A stretch of DNA of 38,345 bases from the IMG/VR virus record IMGVR_UViG_3300042874_000025, positions 1-38,345 of that record; one strand, 5' to 3'. Below the pieces are notes generated by a model. That model was not told the origin of the DNA and ran no database searches. It worked only from the letters and a program-made list of their open reading frames with translations. The DNA is from a virus. Positions 6,707 through 13,493 of this stretch are shown here, piece after piece. Each line of letters opens with the position of its first letter. Position 1 is the stretch's first letter. The translations under genes and the position numbers were made by a program.

Positions 6707-6793
6707 TTACGGACAAGCGAGGACGGACTTGATGACGTTGACAATTGTCACTGATACTACACCGTTGACGAATTTCTTGATGTTTTGTAACAT
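6707..6793 (-). CDS. Very small membrane-active peptide, 28 aa
   Basis: MLQNIKKFVNGVVSVTIVNV followed by IKSVLACP. AGGAG lies seven bases before the ATG, and it is the first gene after promoter copy B. The lysine-containing amphipathic start and continuous hydrophobic helix suggest membrane association. The start resembles other small genes of this cluster (MNKFFTSIK..., MNEFLERAK...). No family can be named. Confidence 0.6.
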   Translation of the reverse strand: MLQNIKKFVNGVVSVTIVNVIKSVLACP

Positions 6794-6824
6794 TATAATT
6801 CTCCTGTTATTTGGGTGGGGTTTC

Positions 6825-6852
6825 GTTATACCCTGTGCCATTTTCGCGAGGA
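6825..6852 (-). promoter_or_regulatory. Phage promoter element, copy B
   Basis: Minus strand: TATAAC (6830-6825) directly after CACAGGG, with CTCGCG at the conserved distance upstream and GAAACCCC downstream. It comes directly after the terminator at 6855-6890 and before the 28-aa gene, so it starts a new transcription unit. Confidence 0.7.
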
Positions 6853-6854
6853 GA

Positions 6855-6890
6855 TAAAGAAAGAGTCCTTTATGGGGACTCCTTCTTTTT
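6855..6890 (-). terminator. Intrinsic terminator
   Basis: Stem core GAGTCC/GGACTC, extended by A/T and G-U pairs to about 12 bp, then TTTCTTTATC on the minus strand. It directly follows the stop codon of the 60-aa gene and directly precedes promoter copy B. Near-identical to the hairpin at 4894-4928. Confidence 0.75.
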
Positions 6891-6894
6891 GAAA

Positions 6895-7077
6895 CTACTT
6901 GATTAGCTTTCGTAGAATATACAAATGCCATAACATTGCAGGGACAATTAACAACAGACCTATAGGCAGCGTCAAAACATAGTATATGACTATTAACCAC
7001 ATGGGCACTTTGTCATTCCACATCTTGACGATGGTGTAAATTCTGTTGAAATCATTCTTAAGCATATTGAGCAACAT
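6895..7077 (-). CDS. Small membrane protein, 60 aa
   Basis: MLLNMLKNDFNRIYTIVKMW is followed by one long hydrophobic segment (MWLIVIYYVLTLPIGLLLIV, extended by PAMLWHLYI) and a basic end (LRKLIK). This predicts a helix-TM protein with a positively charged cytoplasmic end. AAGGAG lies seven bases before the ATG. The unit is delimited by promoter copy C upstream and the terminator at 6855-6890 downstream, so this gene forms a transcription unit of its own. Confidence 0.7.
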   Translation of the reverse strand: MLLNMLKNDFNRIYTIVKMWNDKVPMWLIVIYYVLTLPIGLLLIVPAMLWHLYILRKLIK

Positions 7078-7107
7078 TGGGTTTCTCCTTAGTTAGATTG
7101 GGGTTTC

Positions 7108-7135
7108 ATTATACCCTGTGCTATTCTCGCGAGAG
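7108..7135 (-). promoter_or_regulatory. Phage promoter element, copy C
   Basis: Minus strand: TATAAT (7113-7108) abutting GCACAGGG, with CTCGCG at the fixed upstream position and GAAACCCC downstream. It lies between the terminator at 7166-7198 and the 60-aa membrane protein gene. Confidence 0.7.
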
Positions 7136-7165
7136 AATTTTTATAAGGTCTGCCAATCAAGCTAG

Positions 7166-7198
7166 AAAAAAAGAGAGACCCGGTTAGGATCTCCCTCT
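7166..7198 (-). terminator. Intrinsic terminator
   Basis: On the minus strand AGGGAGATCC pairs with GGGTCTCTCT (stem of about 10 bp with G-U pairs, short loop), followed by seven T. It ends the transcription unit of the 99-aa gene, whose stop is about 30 bases upstream. Confidence 0.75.
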
Positions 7199-7226
7199 TT
7201 CGCTCCTTATTACTTGGATTGCAATT

Positions 7227-7526
7227 CTACATTCGTGGTTTCACGATGGACGAGAACGCCTTCGATGTTATCACGTGCAAATTCTCGTGATTTAGTACAA
7301 GTAAGGTTCCGAGTATACTCGTAACAGCCATCAGAACGCTATCAGCGCTCAGAATACTAGTCGTCTTGTTTTGACCGTTAGCTTTTGTGAGTACGGATAA
7401 GTTATCGAGGGCTTCATTATAAGCTTTATCTTCAACCTTAATATGTGCTATTTCTTCGAGCAATCTAGTGATCTCATCATCGATTGTTCTTGTCTTCTTC
7501 GGGAAAAGGTGGGCGAATATTTTCAT
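7227..7526 (-). CDS. Small membrane protein, 99 aa
   Basis: The helical N-terminal half (TRTIDDEITRLLEEIAHIKV) is followed by YNEALDNLSVLTKAN and a C-terminal hydrophobic segment (SVLMAVTSILGTLLVLNHEN), then LHVITSKAFSSIVKPRM. The ending LN(H/Y)E(N/K)L(H/N)VITSKA is one I know from many small phage membrane proteins; their function is not established. AAGGAG is seven bases before the ATG, and promoter copy D lies just upstream. With a promoter in front and a terminator behind, it is a one-gene unit. Confidence 0.8.
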   Translation of the reverse strand: MKIFAHLFPKKTRTIDDEITRLLEEIAHIKVEDKAYNEALDNLSVLTKANGQNKTTSILSADSVLMAVTSILGTLLVLNHENLHVITSKAFSSIVKPRM

Positions 7527-7554
7527 TGGTTTCTCCTTGGGTTAATAGGGTTTC

Positions 7555-7582
7555 ATTATAGCCCTTGTAACCGCCGCGAGGA
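7555..7582 (-). promoter_or_regulatory. Phage promoter element, copy D
   Basis: Minus strand: TATAAT (7560-7555) followed by GAAACCC, with CTCGCG at the conserved upstream position. The middle part (GGTTACAAGGGC) is the most divergent of the five copies. It starts next to the holin stop codon and separates the lysis genes from the membrane-protein region. Confidence 0.65.
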
Positions 7583-7585
7583 GGT

Positions 7586-7912
7586 TTAAATTATCGGTTT
7601 TCGATCTTCCGGACACTCATCCTCTGCTATGTTATCAATAGTCTGCTTAAGTCGGACTAGCTGATCATAGCTCATGTCCTGGATCGAGAGCGTCTTGTGG
7701 CTGACATCGCTTTTGATCTTTAGATATTGACTATTGCTTAGGTTCAGAAGAACACCGAGGAAGAGTACGAAGGCCATCAGGGTCTGAGAGACCTGATCGC
7801 CGTAAGGAAGACTCCAGACGGTACTTAAGGCTACGTAGAGTGTAGCCAGAGCGGGAAGGAGAATCTTAGCGATCCAAGTAAGAATATCATATACTTTGTT
7901 TGAGAAATACAT
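7586..7912 (-). CDS. Holin, phage r1t/phiLC3-like
   Basis: A 108-aa protein that would form the membrane pores allowing the muramidase to reach the cell wall. The start is the ATG at 7912 (MYFSNKVYDILTWIAKILLP), with AAAGGAG seven bases upstream; a longer frame to 8029 lacks this. Two transmembrane segments: about residues 9-32 (WIAKILLPALATLYVALSTVW) and about 44-60 (TLMAFVLFLGVLLNLS). The pattern KVYDxLxWIxxxxLPAxxTLYxALxxxWxLPYGxxV is typical of r1t-type holins of Gram-positive phages. The charged C-terminal tail, about 45 residues long, is longer than usual. It ends the lysis group. Confidence 0.9.
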   Translation of the reverse strand: MYFSNKVYDILTWIAKILLPALATLYVALSTVWSLPYGDQVSQTLMAFVLFLGVLLNLSNSQYLKIKSDVSHKTLSIQDMSYDQLVRLKQTIDNIAEDECPEDRKPII

Positions 7913-7935
7913 AACTGTGCTCCTTTTGTGAGATT

Positions 7936-8430
7936 TTAAAGATTGAATGTTTGAATCCAAAAAACTATCAACTTCCAAATAAGAGGCGGTAAGGTGGTTA
8001 TAGCAAAGCCTACTCCTGCCCACTTCCATTTGGTAAGTTCTGACCTTTTTCTTTCTTTTTCCAAGGCCTCTTCTTTGTTTCTACGAGCCCTTTCTATTTT
8101 AACATCGTCGACCCAAATATTGACAGTATTAGTGAGATTTTGAATTGTTACTTGTTCGGACCAACAAGCTTTTGCCCCAGAAGCATCTCGCTCTATTTGT
8201 AATTTCTGACTGATCCGAAAATCGTCAATCAACTCAGAGACGTTTTTGGTTAAAACCCTAACGGTTTCTTGTAACGAAGGTACCCCGTTGCCTTTCACTA
8301 ATATTTTATCATGTTCTATAAGTGTTAGGTGATCAGCAGTTTGAAGTATAGAAATTCTTTCCAGAATTGTCATTATACTAGATATAGATTGTTTGATTGT
8401 GTTGATGTCCTCCTCTGTGTTTGTATCCAT
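7936..8430 (-). CDS. Coiled-coil protein with C-terminal membrane anchor, XhlA-like
   Basis: The 164-aa product starts at the ATG at 8430 (MDTNTEEDINTIKQSISSIM), which has AGGAG four bases upstream; the ATG at 8454 has none. A long helical region with heptad-like hydrophobics covers about residues 8-130 and includes charged stretches (KIERARRNKEEALEKERKRS). One transmembrane segment follows near the C-terminus (AGVGFAITTLPPLIWKLIVF). Small coiled-coil proteins with a C-terminal anchor next to the holin recall XhlA of phage PBSX, which assists lysis. The resemblance is in layout only. Confidence 0.7.
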   Translation of the reverse strand: MDTNTEEDINTIKQSISSIMTILERISILQTADHLTLIEHDKILVKGNGVPSLQETVRVLTKNVSELIDDFRISQKLQIERDASGAKACWSEQVTIQNLTNTVNIWVDDVKIERARRNKEEALEKERKRSELTKWKWAGVGFAITTLPPLIWKLIVFWIQTFNL

Positions 8431-8437
8431 ATAGCTC

Positions 8438-9334
8438 CTATTTGCCAGGTTCATACATTGAGAACCCTTGTCCTGGACGCATTTTTCGTGTGCGAGCCTC
8501 CAGAATCATAACTTCTCCGTTTAGAGATAACACGGGGATTGGGGTCCCGCTGTCTAGATATCCGTTGAGACGATTCACCGCATTCACCGCAGGATACCTA
8601 GTAACTGCATATTTCTTATTCGGAAGACGATATGGTTCTTGGTTCGTTGCAAAATGAATAAGATGATGTTTTCCTCGTAACGACTCGATGGAAGGTACTG
8701 GTTTCCTGATATCAATCGCTTCGCATACAAGGCATTTGTATTCTCGGCGAATGACCCTATGAATGTTACCAGTGGTTGTTCGGAAAAGCCAACTATATGG
8801 ACCGGGAGCATCCATATATCGTTTCAACACGTCGTCACGCCAGCCCTTTTCAACTGGACGATCGTCCGTATGACTTCTGGACACTTCGATCATAAATTCG
8901 TACATCCATTTGGCAGATCCAGGAGTATATGTATCGAGCGCAATAACTTCTTCTCTCTTCCAGGGATCTTCTCGAGTTCCTGTCCATTCCCCATCAGGGA
9001 TAGGACCAAGAGCATACGCTCGCCAAAGATCGAACAAGAACCACTGCCACTGAGGAGGCATATCTACATAGTCATAGACACGCCCCCTATATTTAACAGG
9101 GATTGAATCGTCATTAGGCGCCATAAGTCTTGTATCATTCATAACAGCCGGGACCGAGTAATTCACATGGTGTTTTTTCTGACGAGGCTCGCCTAGATAT
9201 TCACCATCGTGAAGTGTTTGTACGTATGAATATCCGTCATCAGGAACCGATAGACCTTCGTCGTACGGAGCAGTAATGACAGATACCTTATCCTCGGGCT
9301 GATATTTGGCCAAGTGCTTTATGGTCGTGGTCAT
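8438..9334 (-). CDS. Unrecognised protein in the lysis region, 298 aa
   Basis: I start it at the ATG at 9334 (MTTTIKHLAKYQPEDKVSVI); a GTG at 9340 is possible but GAGGTG fits the ATG better. The protein is soluble, rich in W, Y, P and R, with segments DYVDMPPQWQWFLFDLWRAY, EWTGTREDPWKREE, GPYSWLFRTTTGNIHRVIRR and KCLVCEAIDIRKPVPS. I see no known catalytic motif, signal peptide or membrane segment. It sits between the lysin and the coiled-coil membrane protein. It may be a late gene linked to lysis or virion structure, but its role is unknown. Confidence 0.75.
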   Translation of the reverse strand: MTTTIKHLAKYQPEDKVSVITAPYDEGLSVPDDGYSYVQTLHDGEYLGEPRQKKHHVNYSVPAVMNDTRLMAPNDDSIPVKYRGRVYDYVDMPPQWQWFLFDLWRAYALGPIPDGEWTGTREDPWKREEVIALDTYTPGSAKWMYEFMIEVSRSHTDDRPVEKGWRDDVLKRYMDAPGPYSWLFRTTTGNIHRVIRREYKCLVCEAIDIRKPVPSIESLRGKHHLIHFATNQEPYRLPNKKYAVTRYPAVNAVNRLNGYLDSGTPIPVLSLNGEVMILEARTRKMRPGQGFSMYEPGK

Positions 9335-9336
9335 TG

Positions 9337-9738
9337 TCACACCTCTTTTTCGATCGAAGTGATGTTCAGAGTTCCACCAGTGACAGGTGATTCATATACG
9401 ACAGTGCCGTCCACGTTTGTTACCACGAAAGGACCGTCCGAAGCATACACAGCATCTAGGCGGATTTTACCGAATACAGGTTCTACTTCGGGAACGATAT
9501 CCGACAACTTGCAGTACCAGGATGCGATATATGCAGGAGCAGCAAGAACCTTACCGTTAATCTCGAGCGCCTTAAACCATAGATCACCGGTTGCAGATTC
9601 CACTAGAGCATCGCCCTTGGCAACACTTCCACGATCAAAATTCCCTATATCTTTGGCCGCTGTGCTGGGTGCTTCGCGTAGGTTCAGATAAGGAGAAGTC
9701 GTCTTGACAGGGTCCAATTCTAATTTGATTTTGTACAT
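9337..9738 (-). CDS. SH3-like cell-wall-binding part of the lysin
   Basis: The frame reads MYKIKLELDPVKTTSPYLNL, then REAPSTAAKDIGNF: the start of a bacterial SH3-type domain (xLNLRxAPSTxAxxIG). It continues with LWFKALEINGKVLAAPAYIA and a second beta-rich part. AGAGGT lies five to six bases before the ATG at 9738, so it could be made separately. Upstream, the same frame is open and encodes VFNGTEEDLNRSYGLP, then a proline-rich linker (SPIPPTEE). VFNGTEEDL is the expected end of a GH25 domain. The gene was therefore once, or still is, the C-terminal half of the muramidase encoded at 9789-10352, now in the -1 frame relative to it. Confidence 0.75.
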   Translation of the reverse strand: MYKIKLELDPVKTTSPYLNLREAPSTAAKDIGNFDRGSVAKGDALVESATGDLWFKALEINGKVLAAPAYIASWYCKLSDIVPEVEPVFGKIRLDAVYASDGPFVVTNVDGTVVYESPVTGGTLNITSIEKEV

Positions 9739-9788
9739 TAATACCTCTTCTGTTGGTGGGATCGGACTGGGAAGACCATATGATCTAT

Positions 9789-10352
9789 TCAGGTCTTCCT
9801 CAGTTCCGTTGAAAACTCCCATTTGGACCATGGCATAACGACTGAGGGCGAATCGACTCCATAGTGCGCAATCCATAACGGATACTGTCCGAAATAAGAC
9901 AGACTCATTGATGGGATGTTCTTTACTACGGTGTTCTCTAACCAATATGATGGTCCCGTGTATACGCCAAGTTGGACTCCTGGACTAAGGACTTTTAATT
10001 CTTCTAGAAAGTTATACCAGTTGTTCCATCCCCCATATGGCCCATTGTAGCGATCCTCAAAATCTGCGAACATTGGAAGTTCTCCATGGTCTTGAGTGAC
10101 TAACGAAGAATATAAAGCCGCTTGGGTTTTTGGATTCACCCGACTATCATAGAACCAGTAGCTCCCTCGAAGAAGTCCTGCCGCCTTTGCTTCTTTCATA
10201 TTCCACAGAAAATCCGGATCAATCCATAAATTTTGCCCAGCCCTTATGATGACAAATGGAGTTTTAGTTACCATCTTCTTGAAATCAATCTGAGCATCCG
10301 TTTCAGATGAATCTTGATAGAACGACACATCGGTTCCTATAAGCTTAGTCAT
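9789..10352 (-). CDS. Endolysin, GH25 muramidase domain, truncated
   Basis: GH25 enzymes cut the glycan strands of peptidoglycan between N-acetylmuramic acid and N-acetylglucosamine. The start MTKLIGTDVSFYQ carries the conserved Asp (D8), and ELPMFADFEDRY carries the D97-x-E99 pair. GVQLGVYTGPSYW and YPLWIAHYGV (about 157-166) are also typical. The chain then stops after MPWSKWEFSTELRKT, 187 aa. The last strand of the fold (WQ(F/Y)..., then a DLNxF-type segment) is missing, and its remnant VFNGTEEDL is found in another frame from about 9815. A short deletion or a sequencing/assembly error is the simplest reading. AAAGGAG precedes the start. Confidence 0.85.
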   Translation of the reverse strand: MTKLIGTDVSFYQDSSETDAQIDFKKMVTKTPFVIIRAGQNLWIDPDFLWNMKEAKAAGLLRGSYWFYDSRVNPKTQAALYSSLVTQDHGELPMFADFEDRYNGPYGGWNNWYNFLEELKVLSPGVQLGVYTGPSYWLENTVVKNIPSMSLSYFGQYPLWIAHYGVDSPSVVMPWSKWEFSTELRKT

Positions 10353-10361
10353 AGTTCTCCT

Positions 10362-12365
10362 TTAGTTTAGCAGAGTGCTATATGCCTTTAGTTCTGTAGG
10401 CATGGAAGCATTCAGAAACACAATAGATGTTTGTCCTGCTTGCGAGGCCATGAAGTTAAGATAGAGTGTCTTCTTAGTGACGGTACTTACTCGATAAGTA
10501 ACCACCACAGGGAACCTGTTCATACCAACGACCATGATCGTTTGTGATATCGCATATTCTTGAGTAGTCTCCAACGTCGGAGACTCAGATAGAAATGTAC
10601 GAAATGACCCGACAACGGTAGCAGATATTTGTGCTAAATATGACGTGTCTAAATCCCACTCTCCGATTGGAAGTACAATCGATTGGCCGCCTATGTTATA
10701 ATTCGTGGATGCTACAGGGTAAGTTTGTGTTACACTCACTACATTCTTGAATAACACTGACCAGCTTTCTCTATCTGAGGGAAATCCAACAGGACTGCTG
10801 ACAACAGAGTAGAATGGTTGTGTTATTGACGAATCCATAAGTGCAGATTCTACCCCATGATAAGCAGTTACTAAAGTGTTCCCGCTAACATCTAGAGCAA
10901 CCTTGGACACTATCGCATATTTAGTAATAGATAAAGGGAGGCCAGCAAGGGCAGCATTAGTCTCAAATGACGACATTTCGAACTGACTACTTAATCCGTA
11001 ATGAATTAAGAACAGATCATCTATCTGACCAACAAAATATTCAGCGTTGCTCCCTGCTAGTGCTTTACAACCGATTCGTACGTAGTTTGTTCCTTCATAC
11101 CCAGGAGCTTCACAATAGGAGGATTTTATTAAAACCCCATCCACTAATATGCGAAGTAACTTGTTTCGGAAAGTTACTAGGAGCTTATGATTATTAGAAT
11201 CTCTAAAATTACCAGAGCAGGTCGTTATCGTGTATGTATCCAAATCGTTATGACCTATTTTAACTTCAAGAGCTCCTGTAGACGTTGTATATATCGTGAT
11301 GCCAGAACTATTAGGATTGTCTGATCCTGAGTGGAATAATGTTTGTGCAGCTCCAACAGCCCCCGTATTCTTGAAGTGCATCCCTATTGAGAATTCTCCG
11401 GTAGGCTTTAACAAAGCGCTATCCGATGCACCTAAGGCCGATGAACCATTAAGCGTTAGCGCATTTGAGAATTTACCGGCGGTGTAAGTAGGGAGTCCAT
11501 AAACGGTCATGGCTGTACTGCCTACCGTAGGATTTCCATTAACATCGAAGGGCCAGTAGAAAGCCACCGAAATAGATTGAGTATAACGTATTTTCCTCTT
11601 ATAAGCAAAGGCGGATCGTTGGTCCCCACTAAGAAGCAACGTTCCAGTCTGGGCATCGACCGAAGAAAAAGCAAAAGGGCCTGGGGATGGGATCCATCCA
11701 GATTCTTGGTCGGAGATGTAGTTGATCTGATTTTGAAGATTCCCAGCGGCATCTGTGGACAACTGACCCTTAATTAGTGAGAACCAATCATCAAACGCTG
11801 CTTGATTTGCGTCGTTAAGCGTCACCGCCGATGTTAGAAGAAGACCAAATATAGTTTCTAAATTTAGTGTCTCTAATGGTCCAGTTATGAACGGGGTACT
11901 AGCCGTGCCAATGTTATTTACGATTTGACCTACAGGGATTGAGGTGGATGTCGCAGGAACTCCTATGGTAGCCAGACTATATTGATGAAGAGTGCCGCTG
12001 TTTACTAGCGTTGGAGGATAGGCGACACTTGCTGGTGTTCCAGTTAGAACCTTGATAGTGTTAGTTCTGGTGCCAAGATCAGTATTAACCTCCAATATAA
12101 TCGAATCTTTTCGATGAAGTGTGGTATTTGAGGGTTGAATTGTTAAAATCAAAGCCTCGTCGTTATCTGTCCAGGTTCCATTAAACCAGGCACGTCCTTC
12201 GCCAACAGTTACCGTCATGTTGGAATTTGAGGTCACGGCGAGTCCTGCCCCTACTGACTGAAACACCCCATCGTTGATAATCCCCTTGAATAATGACGAA
12301 ATGTCCTCAGCGTTATATTTTCTGTCGCCATTCAATGAGTTGTAAAACCCAAATTTTACTGTCAT
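10362..12365 (-). CDS. Baseplate / receptor-binding tail protein with LamG domain
   Basis: 667 aa from the ATG at 12365 (MTVKFGFYNSLNGDRKYNAE), which has AAAGGAG upstream; the frame extends to 12404 inside Tal. The N-terminal part (DISSLFKGIINDGVFQSVGA, then VTVGEGRAWFNGTW, then DSIILEVN) is typical of upper-baseplate or tail-fibre proteins of phages of Gram-positive hosts. A concanavalin A-like (LamG) domain lies at about residues 255-460, with FYWPFDVNG, GKFSNALTLNGSS and FVGQIDDLFLIHYGLSS. LamG domains bind sugars, so this is the likely host-surface-binding protein. It follows Dit and Tal, the usual place for one. Confidence 0.85.
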   Translation of the reverse strand: MTVKFGFYNSLNGDRKYNAEDISSLFKGIINDGVFQSVGAGLAVTSNSNMTVTVGEGRAWFNGTWTDNDEALILTIQPSNTTLHRKDSIILEVNTDLGTRTNTIKVLTGTPASVAYPPTLVNSGTLHQYSLATIGVPATSTSIPVGQIVNNIGTASTPFITGPLETLNLETIFGLLLTSAVTLNDANQAAFDDWFSLIKGQLSTDAAGNLQNQINYISDQESGWIPSPGPFAFSSVDAQTGTLLLSGDQRSAFAYKRKIRYTQSISVAFYWPFDVNGNPTVGSTAMTVYGLPTYTAGKFSNALTLNGSSALGASDSALLKPTGEFSIGMHFKNTGAVGAAQTLFHSGSDNPNSSGITIYTTSTGALEVKIGHNDLDTYTITTCSGNFRDSNNHKLLVTFRNKLLRILVDGVLIKSSYCEAPGYEGTNYVRIGCKALAGSNAEYFVGQIDDLFLIHYGLSSQFEMSSFETNAALAGLPLSITKYAIVSKVALDVSGNTLVTAYHGVESALMDSSITQPFYSVVSSPVGFPSDRESWSVLFKNVVSVTQTYPVASTNYNIGGQSIVLPIGEWDLDTSYLAQISATVVGSFRTFLSESPTLETTQEYAISQTIMVVGMNRFPVVVTYRVSTVTKKTLYLNFMASQAGQTSIVFLNASMPTELKAYSTLLN

Positions 12366-12375
12366 GATTTCTCCT

Positions 12376-13491
12376 TTAGACTTTACTGAATGTTGGATGA
12401 ACAAAGAATCCGGTCGGACTCTCGGTGAATAAAACTTCAGTTATCATAGACCGTCCTTTTAATCCGTACTCGTTTTCAATCTGTACAATATCGCCAAGAA
12501 AGAAGTCCACGCCATATACGAAACCTACAGTAGTATCAGCTTTTCCTTCGAAGTCCTCAACTATCGAGTTTTCAATGATAGATAGTTGATCTAGAAGATA
12601 GTCGACTTGAAGATTATATTCGTCAGTAGGTATGAATTCGGTAGTACCCTGCACGAATCTATCTAATGAATATTGAATATCTACGAAACGCTCCCGATGA
12701 TTGATTCCGGTAGGATCATCCCATCCTGTTTTCGTGACGGAACGTACGTGCAAAGCCCCAGTATCGTAGACATAACTCAAACCATAAATAAAGTTCTTAA
12801 GGTTGGCGTTCGTTCGGAAATAGTTACTACTTAGAAGATTCTCGTAATTAGAAGAGAAAACCACATATGGATGCGCGGTTTGTGTGTAGGATCTGTCCGT
12901 TCCTAGATACACATTACATATAAATTGTTTGGCTGTATTCATAGTTATCTTGAAGCCTACACCCGTTTGTTGAGCGAAATAGAACACCAGATCATAAACA
13001 TATTCGCTATATGCTTGGTAAGTTACCAATTTTGAGGCTAGCGTGGTATCTGGATTATTAGCCCATTGCATATTCGGGATTTTACGCTTATACGGATCAG
13101 TCGGATCTTGATACCCTCCGTCTACCTCGGGCTGAATACAAGACCTGTTCACCAAGGTGAGTATTGCATTTTGAACGTCCGAAGCAATTCGTGTCTGGTT
13201 GATAACAAAACGCCTTTCTAGTAAGGTCTCAAGTGATCGACCTTTAACTATGAGTTTATTACCAAGCTCCACGTCAGTCTTTATCTCGACGGATTCTATG
13301 ATCATCGTTCTATCTGAGAAAGATACTTTTATGTAATTATCCTCTACCAAATAGAGTAAGTGAGCAGGTTTGATAGCAGTGTATATTTCAAACTCTCCGA
13401 AACCCTGGAATCTATCGATCCAGATTAAAGACTCTATATTTTCTAAGAGGGTAATTAAATTGAGAGATTTATCAAAGACTTGTATGTCCAT
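12376..13491 (-). CDS. Tail-associated protein (Tal), ReqiPepy6 Gp37-like
   Basis: 371 aa. The N-terminus MDIQVFDKSLNLITLLENIE, then SLIWIDRFQGFGEFEIYT, matches the pattern of the Siphovirus Gp37-like family, which forms the hub at the tail tip below Dit. RSLETLLERRFV and QTGVGFKITM are further typical spots. The C-terminal VDFFLGDIVQIENEYGLKGR leads into MITEVLF and SPTGFFVHPTFSKV, which resembles the end of such proteins. GGAGGG precedes the ATG. It lies between Dit and the receptor-binding protein in the standard order. Confidence 0.9.
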   Translation of the reverse strand: MDIQVFDKSLNLITLLENIESLIWIDRFQGFGEFEIYTAIKPAHLLYLVEDNYIKVSFSDRTMIIESVEIKTDVELGNKLIVKGRSLETLLERRFVINQTRIASDVQNAILTLVNRSCIQPEVDGGYQDPTDPYKRKIPNMQWANNPDTTLASKLVTYQAYSEYVYDLVFYFAQQTGVGFKITMNTAKQFICNVYLGTDRSYTQTAHPYVVFSSNYENLLSSNYFRTNANLKNFIYGLSYVYDTGALHVRSVTKTGWDDPTGINHRERFVDIQYSLDRFVQGTTEFIPTDEYNLQVDYLLDQLSIIENSIVEDFEGKADTTVGFVYGVDFFLGDIVQIENEYGLKGRSMITEVLFTESPTGFFVHPTFSKV

Positions 13492-13493
13492 AT

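Noticed and set aside
9806-9830. Programmed -1 frameshift in the lysin gene
   Set aside because: No X XXY YYZ slippery heptamer in frame, and about 20 residues of the GH25 fold are missing at the junction, which frameshifting would not explain.
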